A stretch of DNA of 64,000 nucleotides from Planctomycetota bacterium (GTDB taxonomy: Bacteria > Planctomycetota > UBA8742 > UBA2392), in contig JAOSKM010000001.1 of NCBI GenBank assembly GCA_027493625.1, positions 339,489 to 403,488 on the forward strand, read 5' to 3'. Every line of letters begins with the position of its first letter. The stretch's first letter is position 1. The notes below the pieces were generated by a model, which ran no database searches, was not told the origin of the DNA, and saw nothing but the letters and a program-made list of their open reading frames with translations. Below are positions 1 to 8,615 of this stretch, in pieces. Both the position numbers and the translations under genes were made by a program.

Positions 1-389
1 TCGGTCCATTTGCCGCGCAGGGGCGCCACCACGCGGATCCGCCAGATGGTCGGCTGCGTGAAGACCAGCTGGATCGCCACCGTGTCGGCCTTGGTGTCGT
101 AGTCGATCTTCAGCACTTCCACGGCCGGGAACAGGTGGCTGGTCCGGGTGAGGTACCGGATATCCTTGTCCAGCTCGTCGCTGCTGAAGGTGCGGCCCTG
201 GGCCGTGCGCATGGCCTCGAAGATTTTCTGGCGGGGGGCGCTGTCGGGGGCGCGCTCGTAGACTTTGTCCTCGGACTTGACGAACAGCTCGATGGAGCTG
301 ACCCGTTTGCCCTCTGCACCCACGGGCACCACCTGCGCAAACAGCAGGGGCGTCCCGAGGCACAGGATGAACAGCAGAACAAGGCGCAA
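1..389 (-). CDS. BamA/POTRA-type outer-membrane assembly protein, N-terminal part
   Basis: Only the first 129 codons are in the window; the rest lies beyond base 1. The start is read as TTG at 389, because an in-frame stop lies five codons upstream and a GGGGA Shine-Dalgarno-like tract sits about 7 bases before it. The product opens with a signal peptide (hydrophobic residues about 2-17, LFAQ cut region). A POTRA-like segment follows: 'VSSIELFV', 'GRTFSSDELDKDIRYL', a phenylalanine-valine strand pair and 'TQPTIWRIRV'. POTRA domains of BamA/TamA/TPS proteins feed beta-barrel proteins into the outer membrane. The family call rests on one POTRA repeat, so BamA, TamA or a secretion partner cannot be separated. 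Confidence 0.6.
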   Translation of the reverse strand, partial: MRLVLLFILCLGTPLLFAQVVPVGAEGKRVSSIELFVKSEDKVYERAPDSAPRQKIFEAMRTAQGRTFSSDELDKDIRYLTRTSHLFPAVEVLKIDYDTKADTVAIQLVFTQPTIWRIRVVAPLRGKWT

Positions 390-459
390 GTCACGTCCCC
401 ATCAATCGTAGCGGGGTGTTATAGGGGCACGTTGCCGCACTGGCCAGAGGCTTGGGGGA

Positions 460-2125
460 TCAGTACTCAAGTTCACCATCGAAGGCGAGCTTCTTGCCTT
501 TTCGCGTCTTTGGTTTCGCTTTTGGCGCCTTTTTGAAGGTGACGTTAGCAACCGGCGGCATGTCGACTTTTTTGCCGTCAAAAAGGTCCTGAATGGTCAG
601 GAGTTGCAAGCGTGGGTGCTTCCCACCCCAGGGCGAGTCATAGAAGCCGGCACTTGCGGCCTCCGCGTGCATGGGCTTTGAGAAGTCTTCCAGAGAAATC
701 AACACGCCAATGGCGGCTTGTTCGCGGTCGACTACTCCTCGCAAGTCCCGCACATCCGTCGCCTTCAGCTTGCCGCTCTTCACGGAGATGACGATTTGCT
801 TTGTCTCTCCGCCCTCCGGCTCATCGTGAAAGTACAGTCTACCGTCAATACCTTGGTCTGCGCCCTTCTTTTGTTCGTAGGGGCGGGCATTGACCAAGTC
901 CAGTGCCCACCACTGGAACTGAAACCGATCCTGTTTGGCGAGTGCTGTTGCGCCGGTCATGTCTTTGGGCTGACCAACCACATCATACGCATCGCGAACT
1001 GAGTCACCGAAGGTATCGCGCATACGTTTCTTGATCAGGGTGATCGCAAGATGCGTTATATCAATCCCAATCCACTTACGGCCTAGTTTGTGAGCCGCGG
1101 CTACTGTCGTTCCGCACCCGCAAAAAGGGTCCAGCACGAGATCGCCTGGATTGCTGGACGCTTCGATTATTCGCTCGAGAAGAGCCTGTGGCTTCTGCGT
1201 TGGGTATCCCAGCCTCTCTTTGGCAGACTGATTGATACGGTCGATGTCTGTCCACACATCTCCCACGACGATCTCTCTAGCCTCTGGCTCGAATGGTTGA
1301 GCGGCCAATCTGCGTGGAAAGCCGCCGGCCTTGCCAGGCTTCGCCCAGTGAATCTGTCCGGCCCGATCCCACTCATCCATGACACTGTGTGCATTTGCCC
1401 AATGCCTACCCAGTTTCGACGGATCGAATCCCCTCCAAGGTCGTCCGCTTTCGCCGGACCGTGTAACGCCAGGCGCGGTCAACTCGAACGTCTGATACTT
1501 CTTCCCATCCGGTCCGGTTATAAGCGTGTGAGGTGTACGAGCAACGTCCCCAGGGATCACGATAGGATGAAAAAACCGCATCGTCGCTTTTTCGGTAGTA
1601 CAGAATGACGTCATGAACACGAGGCCACTTTCCCTCAGTGCTCCGAGCGTTGTGTCGCTTCCAAACGACTTCGGAACGGAACCGGTCTGGGCCCAGGGCC
1701 GCGTCCAATAACACCTTGAGGTAGTGGCTCGCAGTTGGGTCGCAATGCAAATACAGCGATGCATTACGCTTAAGCACCCTCCGCAATTCGTTCAACCGTG
1801 CCGACATCATTACGAGATAGGCCATGATGTCGGACTGTCCAAGAATTTTTCGTAGACCGACGAGTGCCTCAACCAACCGGTGTGACGCTGTTTGCTCTAA
1901 CGCCTGCTGGTACTCGCGTTCGGTTTCAATCGTCCAGTGCCAAGTGTCTTTGAACGCTTTGATCTGGCTCGCCGCTTCCGTGCCGTCCCGCTCCTGGAAG
2001 AGGACGTTGTAATCTACGTTGCTGTTGAATGGCGGATCGAGATAGACCAGGTCAACGCTTTCGTCCTTGACGTAGCGTTTCAGGATTTCGAGGTTGTCGC
2101 CGTAGTACAGTAAGTTGTCCGCCAT
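460..2125 (-). CDS. Beta-class DNA N4/N6 methyltransferase fused to a PD-(D/E)XK-like domain, frameshifted
   Basis: Read through one frameshift this is a protein of about 554 residues. The N-terminal half carries the amino-methyltransferase catalytic motif DPPF (residues 30-33). The downstream half carries the SAM-binding motif LDPFCGCGTT (about 330). DPPF before the SAM motif is the beta-class order. The C-terminal 130 residues hold 'GADQGIDG' and, about 25 residues on, 'VISVKSGK', which resembles the D...(E/V)xK core of Mrr-type PD-(D/E)XK nucleases, so one chain may both methylate and cut DNA. The two halves lie in different frames. Removing one T from the T6 run (A6 on the + strand, 1570-1575) joins them as 'AVFHPIVIPGD', which fits the family. 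This is an assembly error, a phase-variable tract or a pseudogene. Confidence 0.75.
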
Positions 2126-2220
2126 GACCTGAGCCTACCAACGGCCGCGACATCCTTCGGGCTGTGGACGCGAAGTGGAAAACTGACGGTTGCGGCGCGG
2201 GCGGCCACATGGGGCCGCCC

Positions 2221-3360
2221 CTACTCGAACTGCAGGACGATCTTGCCGGTTTCGCCGCGCAGCATGCGCTCCATGCCGCCCTTGAACTCGGTGTAGGGCA
2301 GCACTTCCGTGATCACCTTGCGCAGCTTTTCCTGGGCTTCCGGCAGGCGCACCAGGTCGCGCACCTTGTACCAGGTGTCGTAAATCCGTCGCCCGATGAT
2401 GCCCTGGATGGTCAGGCCGTTGAAAATCACGTCCTTGCTGTAGTCGTCGAAGGTATAGGCCGAGTCTTTGGTCAGGCCGAACGCGATCACCTTGCCGCCA
2501 CGTCGCACGCTCTTCACCGCGTTGGTGATGGCGTCCGGGTGGCCCGACATTTCCAGCGCGACGTCCGGGCCGTCGTGCCCGGCCGCCTCGCGCACGAGGT
2601 TCTGCACGCGGGCGCGCTCGGCGGCGCGGTCTTCGGGTGTGCGGGCAATCTTGCCCTGGATCACGTCGTGCACGCCGATTTCCTTGGCCAGCTTGATGCG
2701 CGTCTCGCTCACTTCGACGGCCGTGATGTGTTTGGCGCCGTGCATCAGGGCGATCACGGCGCTGAACATGCCGATCGGACCGAGGCCGAAAATCACGACG
2801 CGCTGGTCCTTGAGGCTGAAGTGCGCCGCGGCGTGCATGGCGTTGCCCAGGGGCTCCTGGATCGCCGCGATTTCGTAGGGCAGATCGGGGTCGTTTTTCC
2901 AGATGCACGAGGCCGGCAACGCGATGTACTGGGCGAAGGCGCCGTCGCGGTCGAAGCCGATGATCTTGTCGTTGACGCAGACGTGCTTTTCGCCGTGCAG
3001 GCACTGGTAGCACTTGCCGCACACCACGTGGCTCTCGGCGCTGACGAAGTCGCCGACCTTCAGCTTCACGGTGGGGTCGTCCATGATGGTGCCGACCTCG
3101 CTGCCGATCTCGACCACGTGGCCGCAGAATTCGTGGCCCGCGATCACGCCGTGCTTGAAGTTGTCGCTGGCGCGGTTGAGCTTGGGGCGGATCGATTCAT
3201 CCCACTGGAACAGGTGCAGGTCGGAGCCGCAGACGGCCGCGGCGCGGACCTTGATCAGCACTTCGTGGGGCTTGATGGTGGGTACGGGTGCTTCACGAAC
3301 CTCCATGGCGCCGGCCTTGGGGGCCACGACCTGGATGGAGGGCATAGTGGTAGAGTTCAT
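2221..3360 (-). CDS. tdh: Zinc-dependent medium-chain dehydrogenase, L-threonine 3-dehydrogenase-like
   Basis: 379 residues, the usual size for the zinc MDR family. The catalytic zinc site is visible as C44 (CGSDLH) and GHEF (H76, E77). The structural zinc site is C114, C117, C120 and C128, and EPLG follows near 168. The NAD-binding Rossmann loop is 'GLGPIGMFS'. The segment 'GRRIYDTWYKVRDLV' resembles the corresponding part of threonine 3-dehydrogenases, which oxidise L-threonine to 2-amino-3-ketobutyrate. Sorbitol or other polyol dehydrogenases are the main alternative. No kbl partner gene lies nearby; the upstream neighbour points away. The ATG at 3360 gives a normal N-terminus. Confidence 0.7.
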   Translation of the reverse strand: MNSTTMPSIQVVAPKAGAMEVREAPVPTIKPHEVLIKVRAAAVCGSDLHLFQWDESIRPKLNRASDNFKHGVIAGHEFCGHVVEIGSEVGTIMDDPTVKLKVGDFVSAESHVVCGKCYQCLHGEKHVCVNDKIIGFDRDGAFAQYIALPASCIWKNDPDLPYEIAAIQEPLGNAMHAAAHFSLKDQRVVIFGLGPIGMFSAVIALMHGAKHITAVEVSETRIKLAKEIGVHDVIQGKIARTPEDRAAERARVQNLVREAAGHDGPDVALEMSGHPDAITNAVKSVRRGGKVIAFGLTKDSAYTFDDYSKDVIFNGLTIQGIIGRRIYDTWYKVRDLVRLPEAQEKLRKVITEVLPYTEFKGGMERMLRGETGKIVLQFE

Positions 3361-3462
3361 GGACGCGTTTCCTTCGCCCGGCTGAGGCCCATGTTATAGC
3401 GGGGCAAGGCCGTTGAGGAAGGGGCGAAGGGGGTTGTCGCCCCGGGTGGTATACTTCGATCC

Positions 3463-3771
3463 ATGGATGAGCCCTGGCAGATTCTGCGAGAACTGACACA
3501 GAAGCTGAGCATTCATGACACGCCGCTCGAGCTGTTTCTCGTTCAGGTCCGCATCTGGCGCTCCAAGCCGTTTGAAGAGCGTATGAGGCTGGGTGCCAGC
3601 GCCGACTCCATGGGCCTTGAAGCTGCCCGCATGCTGGCGGAAGCGAAATCTCCCGGCGATCCGGCGGCGACCTTCCTGGCGCTGCACGGCGACTCATTTT
3701 CAGCGCCCGAGCGGGGCCGCATTGCGGACGCGATCCGCGCTCGCCACGCGCACCTGAACGCGATTCGCTGA
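3463..3771 (+). CDS. Small hypothetical protein (102 aa)
   Basis: An ATG at 3463 opens a 102-residue reading frame that looks helical and soluble, with no signal peptide or membrane segment. It begins about 100 bases from the divergent dehydrogenase gene and ends 56 bases before the next + strand gene. The amino-acid composition is balanced, unlike the arginine-rich opposite frames, which favours this frame. I do not recognise a family. No strong Shine-Dalgarno is visible, so the gene could be spurious. Confidence 0.5.
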   Translation: MDEPWQILRELTQKLSIHDTPLELFLVQVRIWRSKPFEERMRLGASADSMGLEAARMLAEAKSPGDPAATFLALHGDSFSAPERGRIADAIRARHAHLNAIR

Positions 3772-3827
3772 ATTCGCAGGAACCTGCCCGGCACATTTCC
3801 CGTTCATAGGGCGAGAAGGGGGATGCC

Positions 3828-5128
3828 ATGAAACGTGCGCCGCTCTGGATCGGGATTCTGGCCTTGTGGCTGGCACTGGGAGCCGTGGGTGCCTGGCTGG
3901 TGTTGACGCCCGCCGAGGCGCCGCCGATGGCCGCGAAACCGGAACTTGCCATTCTTGAAGACGCGTTCCCCGCGGAAACCGCGCCGCTGCAGCAGCCGTT
4001 GCCCGAGTTGCCGGATGATCCGCCGGCGATGCCGCCTGTGGAGCCCACGGTCGAGAAACATGCCGAGTCCATCGAGCTGACGGAAAAGCCCGAAGCCGCC
4101 GAGGAAACAGCCGGGTTCGCACGCACCGACCTGCGCACCGAACAGGGCAGCGCGGCCGTCACTGACCAGAACAGCTTCCGCGACCTGGAGATCGGCGGCA
4201 CGCTGACGCTGGGCGCCGGCGAGGTGTCGATCAGCGGCAATGTCAACATCGACAAGGCCGGCAAGCTGGATGCCTCACGGGCGACGCTGGTGTTCGATGG
4301 CGCCGACCAGACGCTGGAGGGCGTGGCGAGCGCAAAAAGATCATCCTGCGCGGAGGCACCAAGCGCATCCGCGCGGGCAGCTGGGGCACCAACGGAAACG
4401 AAAACGCCGAGCCGGGCAAGGCCGGCCTGTATGTAGAGGCCGGCACCACGCTGATCATCGAGCAGGGCGGCAAGTGGAACACGCCCAACCCGTACGGCTT
4501 CCAGGTCGCGGGCAACCTGGTGATCGACGGCGGCGAGTTCGCCTGCCGCTTCAGCAACGGAAACGGTACAGACCGCGGCGAGAAGTCGTGGCTTGAAGGC
4601 AGCACCCTGACCATCTACTCGGGCAAATTCGTGGGCAACGGCGACGCGGACTTCAGCGGCGCAACGATCAACATTCACGACGGCGCCCTCGAGATCAACG
4701 ACGACATCTGGCACAGCGGCGACGCCCTCAACATCTACGGCGGCTACATGCGCAACAGCACCCGGGGCGGCATGTTCAGTCTCAACGGCGCGGTCAACGT
4801 GCGCGGCGGCAAACTGCAGGTGTACCAGAGCGGCGGCCGCAGCCTGCGCGTTGCGGAAGGCGCCAGCGTGTACTGCAGCAGCGGCGAGCTTTCGATCAAC
4901 GGCTCACCGGCTCGCAAGGGCGACGGCATCCTGCTGGCCAGCAACGCCACGCTGCCCGACCTGGTGATCAACACCACGACGGGCATCCACAAGGATTCGG
5001 CTCCCAGCGTCTACCTGTCCGTGGCGGGCGACCTGAAGATCGCAAAGGGCCAGAAGTTCGAGGCCGGCGGCTTCAACGTGATCGCCAGCTACAGGCAGAC
5101 CGACGAGTCCGGCGAGTTCGTGCCATAG
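3828..5128 (+). CDS. Membrane-anchored beta-helix-like protein, frameshifted
   Basis: Starts with one N-terminal membrane segment (residues about 5-26) and a proline/glutamate-rich spacer. A long beta-rich region of repeated short strands follows (phrases such as 'GTLTLGAGEVSISGNVNI', 'LTIYSGKFVGNG', 'GGKLQVYQSGG'), the look of a right-handed beta-helix or polymer-binding surface protein. The reading frame breaks near 4334-4338, an A5 run. Adding one A gives 'GVASAKKIILRGGTK' and continues to 5128, for about 433 residues. No catalytic motif is seen. It ends 45 bases before a strong bidirectional hairpin and faces tsf. Function unknown; export to the envelope is inferred. Confidence 0.65.
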
Positions 5129-5173
5129 CGGCGGCGCAGGACGGTCGCCCGGCACCGCGGATGGACGAGAAAA

Positions 5174-5200
5174 GGGGCAGTCCCGCAACGGGACTGCCCC
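5174..5200. terminator. Bidirectional hairpin terminator between convergent genes
   Basis: A perfect 12-bp inverted repeat, GGGGCAGTCCCG and CGGGACTGCCCC, around a CAA loop. Read on the minus strand it is followed by TTTTC, so it fits as the rpsB-tsf operon terminator. On the plus strand only a weak TCTTT follows. Confidence 0.75.
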
Positions 5201-5239
5201 TGAGTCTTTGACGCGCAAGCGGGCGGGTTGCCCGCGCGG

Positions 5240-6085
5240 CTACTCGCCTACCTTGATGCGAGCGTACTGGGTCAGCTTCAGCGGCTTGTTGACCTGCTTG
5301 CCCACGTTGGCCACGTGCTGCTCGATGGTGACGGCCGTGTCCTTCACGAAGGGCTGTGCCAGCAGGGTCTGTTCCTTGAAGAAGGCGGCTACCTTGCCCT
5401 CGGCGATCTTTTCCTGGATGTTCGCCGGCTTGCCGCTCTGCTTGGCCTGCTCGAGCGCGATTTCACGCTCGCGCGCGACCACGTCGGCCGGCACGTCCGC
5501 CTGGGTCAGGCCCAGCGGGTTGGTGGCGGCCGCGTGCATGGCGATGTCCTTGGCGAGGGTCTTCTCGGCGTCGCTGGAGCCGTCGCCGCCCTCGATCTTC
5601 ACCACCACGCCGAGCTTGCCGTCGCTGTGCAGGTAATAGCCGAAGTAGCCGTTGTCCACGGTCAGGCGGCGATAGGCGCCGATCTGCATGTTCTCGCCGG
5701 TCTTGGCCACCAGCGCCTTGACCGCGTCGCCCACGGTGCCGCCGGCGGGGTACTTGAGCTCGCTGGCTTCGCCTTCCGCGGCGTGGATGGCCTTGGCGAT
5801 GTTGTCCACCAGGCCCTTGAACTCGTCGTTGTTGGCCGTGAAGTCGGTCTCGCACTTCACCGCGACGACCGCGGCGACGTTGCCCTCGACCTTGATGCCG
5901 ATCTTGCCCTCGGCGGTTTCGCGGCCGGCCTTCTTGGCGGCCTTGACTTCGCCCTTCTTGCGCAGGTCGTCGATGGCCTTCTCGACGTCGCCGCCGGCCT
6001 CGGTGAGCGCGCGCTTGGCGTCCATCATGCCGCAACCGGTGCGGTCGCGGAGTTCCTTGATCTGGGCAACGGTAATCTCTGCCAT
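5240..6085 (-). CDS. tsf: Elongation factor Ts
   Basis: EF-Ts is the nucleotide exchange factor that recycles EF-Tu-GDP during translation. The N-terminal UBA-like domain reads 'ITVAQIKELRDRTGCGMMDAK', and the conserved 'CETDFTANNDEF' signature lies near residues 80-91; both are typical. The product has 281 residues, within the bacterial range. The start at 6085 (MAEITVAQ) is preferred over an in-frame ATG at 6121: it is preceded by AGGA and gives the family N-terminus. It lies 77 bases behind rpsB, the common rpsB-tsf arrangement, with a hairpin in the gap. Confidence 0.95.
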   Translation of the reverse strand: MAEITVAQIKELRDRTGCGMMDAKRALTEAGGDVEKAIDDLRKKGEVKAAKKAGRETAEGKIGIKVEGNVAAVVAVKCETDFTANNDEFKGLVDNIAKAIHAAEGEASELKYPAGGTVGDAVKALVAKTGENMQIGAYRRLTVDNGYFGYYLHSDGKLGVVVKIEGGDGSSDAEKTLAKDIAMHAAATNPLGLTQADVPADVVAREREIALEQAKQSGKPANIQEKIAEGKVAAFFKEQTLLAQPFVKDTAVTIEQHVANVGKQVNKPLKLTQYARIKVGE

Positions 6086-6109
6086 GGCTATCCTCGGTCT
6101 CTTAAGTGC

Positions 6110-6134
6110 AGGGGCGCTCAAAGCGAGCGCCCCT
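6110..6134. promoter_or_regulatory. Hairpin in the rpsB-tsf intergenic gap
   Basis: A perfect 10-bp stem, AGGGGCGCTC and GAGCGCCCCT, with an AAAGC loop, fills much of the 77-base gap between rpsB and tsf. No T-run follows on the minus strand, so it is more likely an RNA-processing, stabilising or partial-termination element than a full terminator. Confidence 0.5.
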
Positions 6135-6162
6135 TGTTGTCTTAACGCTCAGTGGTTGCGGT

Positions 6163-7200
6163 CTAGGCTTCGGTCTTGGGTGCTTCTGGCTTCTGCTCGG
6201 GCTTCTGCTCGGGCTTCTTCGCCGGCGGCTTGCGGCGCACGGTCGGGGCCGGGGCTTCCTTCTGCTGCTCCTCGGCCTGCTTGACTGCCTCCTCGGCCGT
6301 GGCCTCGACGGCGGCCTTCTGTTCGGCGCTGCGGGCGTGGCGGGTACGTCCACCGCGGTCACGCTGCGGGCGGCGGGCGCCGCGCTCGGGCTTCTTCTGG
6401 GCCGGGGCCTCGTCGAAGGCGCGGATATCGAGCTTGGCCTGCTGGCCCTGGCCGGATTCGTGGAGCCGGCGGCCCTCGATGCAGGCGTCAGCCAGCGAGT
6501 GCAGCACGATCTGCAGGCCGCGCACGCTGTCGTCGTTGCCGGGGATGACGATGTCGATCAGGTCCGGGTTGCTGTTGGTGTCGACGATGGCGACGATGGG
6601 GATCTCGAGCTTATGCGCTTCCAGGATGGCGATGTGCTCCTGGCTGGCGTCCACCACTACCATGCAGGCGGGCAGACGGTCCAGCGAGCGCAGCCCGTCC
6701 AGGTTGCTCTCGATCTTGCCCTTTTCGCGGTTCAGCACCGACTGCATCTTCTTGGGCATGGCGGCCAGCTTGCCGCTGGTGTTCAGCTTCTCGAGTATCT
6801 CGAGGCGCGACAGACGGCGGCGGATGGTGGCGAAGTTGGTCAGCGTGCCGCCCAGCCAGCGCTCGCACATGAAGGCCTGGCCGGCGCGCAGGGCCTCAAG
6901 GCGCACGATGTCCTTGGCCTGGCGCTTGGTGCCGACGAACAGCACGTGGGCGCCGGTGCTGGTCAGGTTGCGCAGGAAGTGCTTGGCGGTGATCAGCCCG
7001 CGCAGGCTTTCCTTCAGGTCGATGATGTGGATGCCGTTGCGCTTGTCGCGGATGTACGGCTTCATCTTCGGGTCCCAGCGGCTGGCGCGGTGACCGAAAT
7101 GGAAGCCGGCGTCAATCAGGGCTTCGGGCGTGGCGGACGGAATCTTTTCCGACCAGGAGGCAGGTGCCTTTTCTACTGCAATACCGGTATCGTCGCTCAT
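6163..7200 (-). CDS. rpsB: 30S ribosomal protein S2 with long C-terminal extension
   Basis: Residues about 15-250 are a standard S2 core ('LIDAGFHFGHRASRWDPKM', 'FVGTKRQAKDIV', 'RWLGGTLTNF', 'PVVAIVDTN'-like region). The protein is 345 residues, some 90 more than usual. The extra tail is basic and low in complexity: an RGARRPQRDRGG segment, then an alanine/glutamate stretch and tandem KPEQ repeats. Such tails occur on ribosomal proteins of several phyla and are probably disordered. It is the first gene of the rpsB-tsf operon. Confidence 0.95.
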   Translation of the reverse strand: MSDDTGIAVEKAPASWSEKIPSATPEALIDAGFHFGHRASRWDPKMKPYIRDKRNGIHIIDLKESLRGLITAKHFLRNLTSTGAHVLFVGTKRQAKDIVRLEALRAGQAFMCERWLGGTLTNFATIRRRLSRLEILEKLNTSGKLAAMPKKMQSVLNREKGKIESNLDGLRSLDRLPACMVVVDASQEHIAILEAHKLEIPIVAIVDTNSNPDLIDIVIPGNDDSVRGLQIVLHSLADACIEGRRLHESGQGQQAKLDIRAFDEAPAQKKPERGARRPQRDRGGRTRHARSAEQKAAVEATAEEAVKQAEEQQKEAPAPTVRRKPPAKKPEQKPEQKPEAPKTEA

Positions 7201-7336
7201 GTCTGCTCACAGTCGCGCGCGTCGCTGTTGGACCGTTCAACCTCTCAGGAGGCACAGTCCCGCCTGGCGTGACATCTACGGTTTCCCCGGCAGCCCCCGC
7301 GCACACGCACGGGCCAAGACTGCCAAAGGGGCGGGA

Positions 7337-7365
7337 AGTGTAGGGTGGAGGGTACGGGCTGTCAA
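7337..7365 (-). promoter_or_regulatory. Sigma70-type promoter of rpsB-tsf
   Basis: On the minus strand TTGACA (7365-7360) and TACACT (7342-7337) are separated by exactly 17 bases, a near-consensus housekeeping promoter. It leaves an untranslated leader of about 130 bases before rpsB, long enough for S2 feedback control, although I cannot identify a specific S2-binding fold. Confidence 0.7.
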
Positions 7366-7383
7366 CGAGGGGGCGGGCCGGGG

Positions 7384-7500
7384 GATTTTAGATTGCCGAT
7401 TTTGGATTGCGCCAACGGGTGCTATCCCTGTTCGGATCCCTCTGCCGGCTGTCGTGGACAGGTATCCACCGAGGCTCCTTGAATCCAAAATCCAAAATCA
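7384..7500. repeat. Degenerate inverted repeat built of ATTTTGGATT units
   Basis: The left arm (7384-7410) contains GATTGCCGATTTTGGATTGC and the right arm (7481-7500) contains GAATCCAAAATCCAAAATC, which is roughly its reverse complement. It is AT-rich against a GC-rich background and lies between divergent genes. It is probably a dispersed non-coding repeat. Confidence 0.45.
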
Positions 7501-7574
7501 CGTCACACGGTGACGCCCGCGTGACCCTGCTGTATCCGCAGGATTAGAACGGGCTTGCCGGCGGATTTATCCTC

Positions 7575-7602
7575 TTGACCTGCCTTTGGCTCGCATTATC
7601 GT
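7575..7602 (+). promoter_or_regulatory. Candidate promoter for the 7686-10362 operon
   Basis: TTGACC at 7575 and TATCGT at 7597 are 16 bases apart, giving a leader of about 80 bases before the gene at 7686. The -10 match is only moderate. Confidence 0.35.
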
Positions 7603-7685
7603 CATTGGTCTGGACACCCCCCTAACCGTAACTGACCTTTCTTCGGGAAGAGCCGATTTCACTCGTTATCGGGTGGGAGTAGCGC

Positions 7686-8567
7686 GTGCATACCGTTACG
7701 AAAGTCTTCGTCATCCTAAACCTGGTCTTCTGCCTGATCCTCAGCCAGTACGTGTGGGTGTCCATGGCGGGCAACGTGCAGTGGCGCGAAAAGTACGAGA
7801 ATGAGCGTGACGCGCGCCATCGCGACAAAGATCAGCTTGAGCTGGCCTACAACGAACTGCTGGCGGTGCGCGCCACCAACCAGGAAAGCTACGCCCAGAA
7901 TTCGGCGGAAGTAGCGGCCCTGAACGCCACCAAGCAGGCGCTGGAAGCCTGGAAACTCGAGGCGGAACAGACCGCCAGCGACGCCAAGATCGCGGCCGAC
8001 AATCTGTACACCGCGGTTGAGCCGTTCAACAAGATCTCGCAGGATTACAATGAGCAGGTGGTCGACAAGCTGCAGCGCACGGTAGGCGAGCTGACGCAGC
8101 GCAAGTCGGACGTGTTCGCGGACCGCGGCGACAAGCTGCTCAAAGTGGCGCAGCGCCACAACGATTACGCGATCCGCCACGAGGACTACCGCCGCCTCGA
8201 GGAATACCACTTCCTGGTCACCGAGGAGCTCGAGGACCGGCTGGACCGCCTCTCCCGCTACCGCTGGTTGCGCCCCGACCTGCAGCGCGAACTGGGTGAC
8301 AACGGCCCGGTGATCTTCGGCCAGGTGCAGTGGGTGGTCGGCAACAGCCTGCAGATCAACAAGGGCCGTCGCGACGGCGTCGAGCTGCACCAGAAGTTCA
8401 CCATCATGCGCAACGGCACCACCATCGCGGTGGTGGACGTGGTGGAAGTGCAGAATGAAACGGCCGAGTGCATGATCGTCGACCTGGTGCGCGCCAACGT
8501 GAAGCCGCAGGTGGGTGACCAGTCGATCACGCGCATGTTCATGTCGCGCATGTCCCGGGGCAGGTAA
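7686..8567 (+). CDS. Membrane-anchored coiled-coil protein of unknown function
   Basis: 293 residues. One N-terminal membrane segment (about 6-28) is followed by a long helical, coiled-coil-rich region (about 30-215) full of E/Q/A/R. A compact beta-rich end follows ('SLQINKGRRDGVELHQKFTI', then 'VDVVEVQNETAECMIV'). Anchor, coiled coil and small beta domain recall MreC and related envelope scaffold proteins, but the sequence is not clearly MreC. It is the first of three genes with 48- and 40-base gaps that end at a strong terminator, so they are probably one operon. Most of the chain should lie in the periplasm. No enzymatic motif is seen. Confidence 0.8.
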   Translation: MHTVTKVFVILNLVFCLILSQYVWVSMAGNVQWREKYENERDARHRDKDQLELAYNELLAVRATNQESYAQNSAEVAALNATKQALEAWKLEAEQTASDAKIAADNLYTAVEPFNKISQDYNEQVVDKLQRTVGELTQRKSDVFADRGDKLLKVAQRHNDYAIRHEDYRRLEEYHFLVTEELEDRLDRLSRYRWLRPDLQRELGDNGPVIFGQVQWVVGNSLQINKGRRDGVELHQKFTIMRNGTTIAVVDVVEVQNETAECMIVDLVRANVKPQVGDQSITRMFMSRMSRGR

Positions 8568-8615
8568 AGAAATCAACAGACGCGGGCGCCTGTCGCCATA
8601 ACGCGAGGAATACAC

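Larger units (their letters stand above)
7201..7685. other. Divergent intergenic region between rpsB and the 7686 gene
   Basis: 485 bases without a convincing gene. It holds the rpsB promoter and leader, an inverted repeat at 7384-7500 and a weaker plus-strand promoter candidate at 7575-7602. The short reading frames that cross it overlap these elements and have no good start site. Confidence 0.6.
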
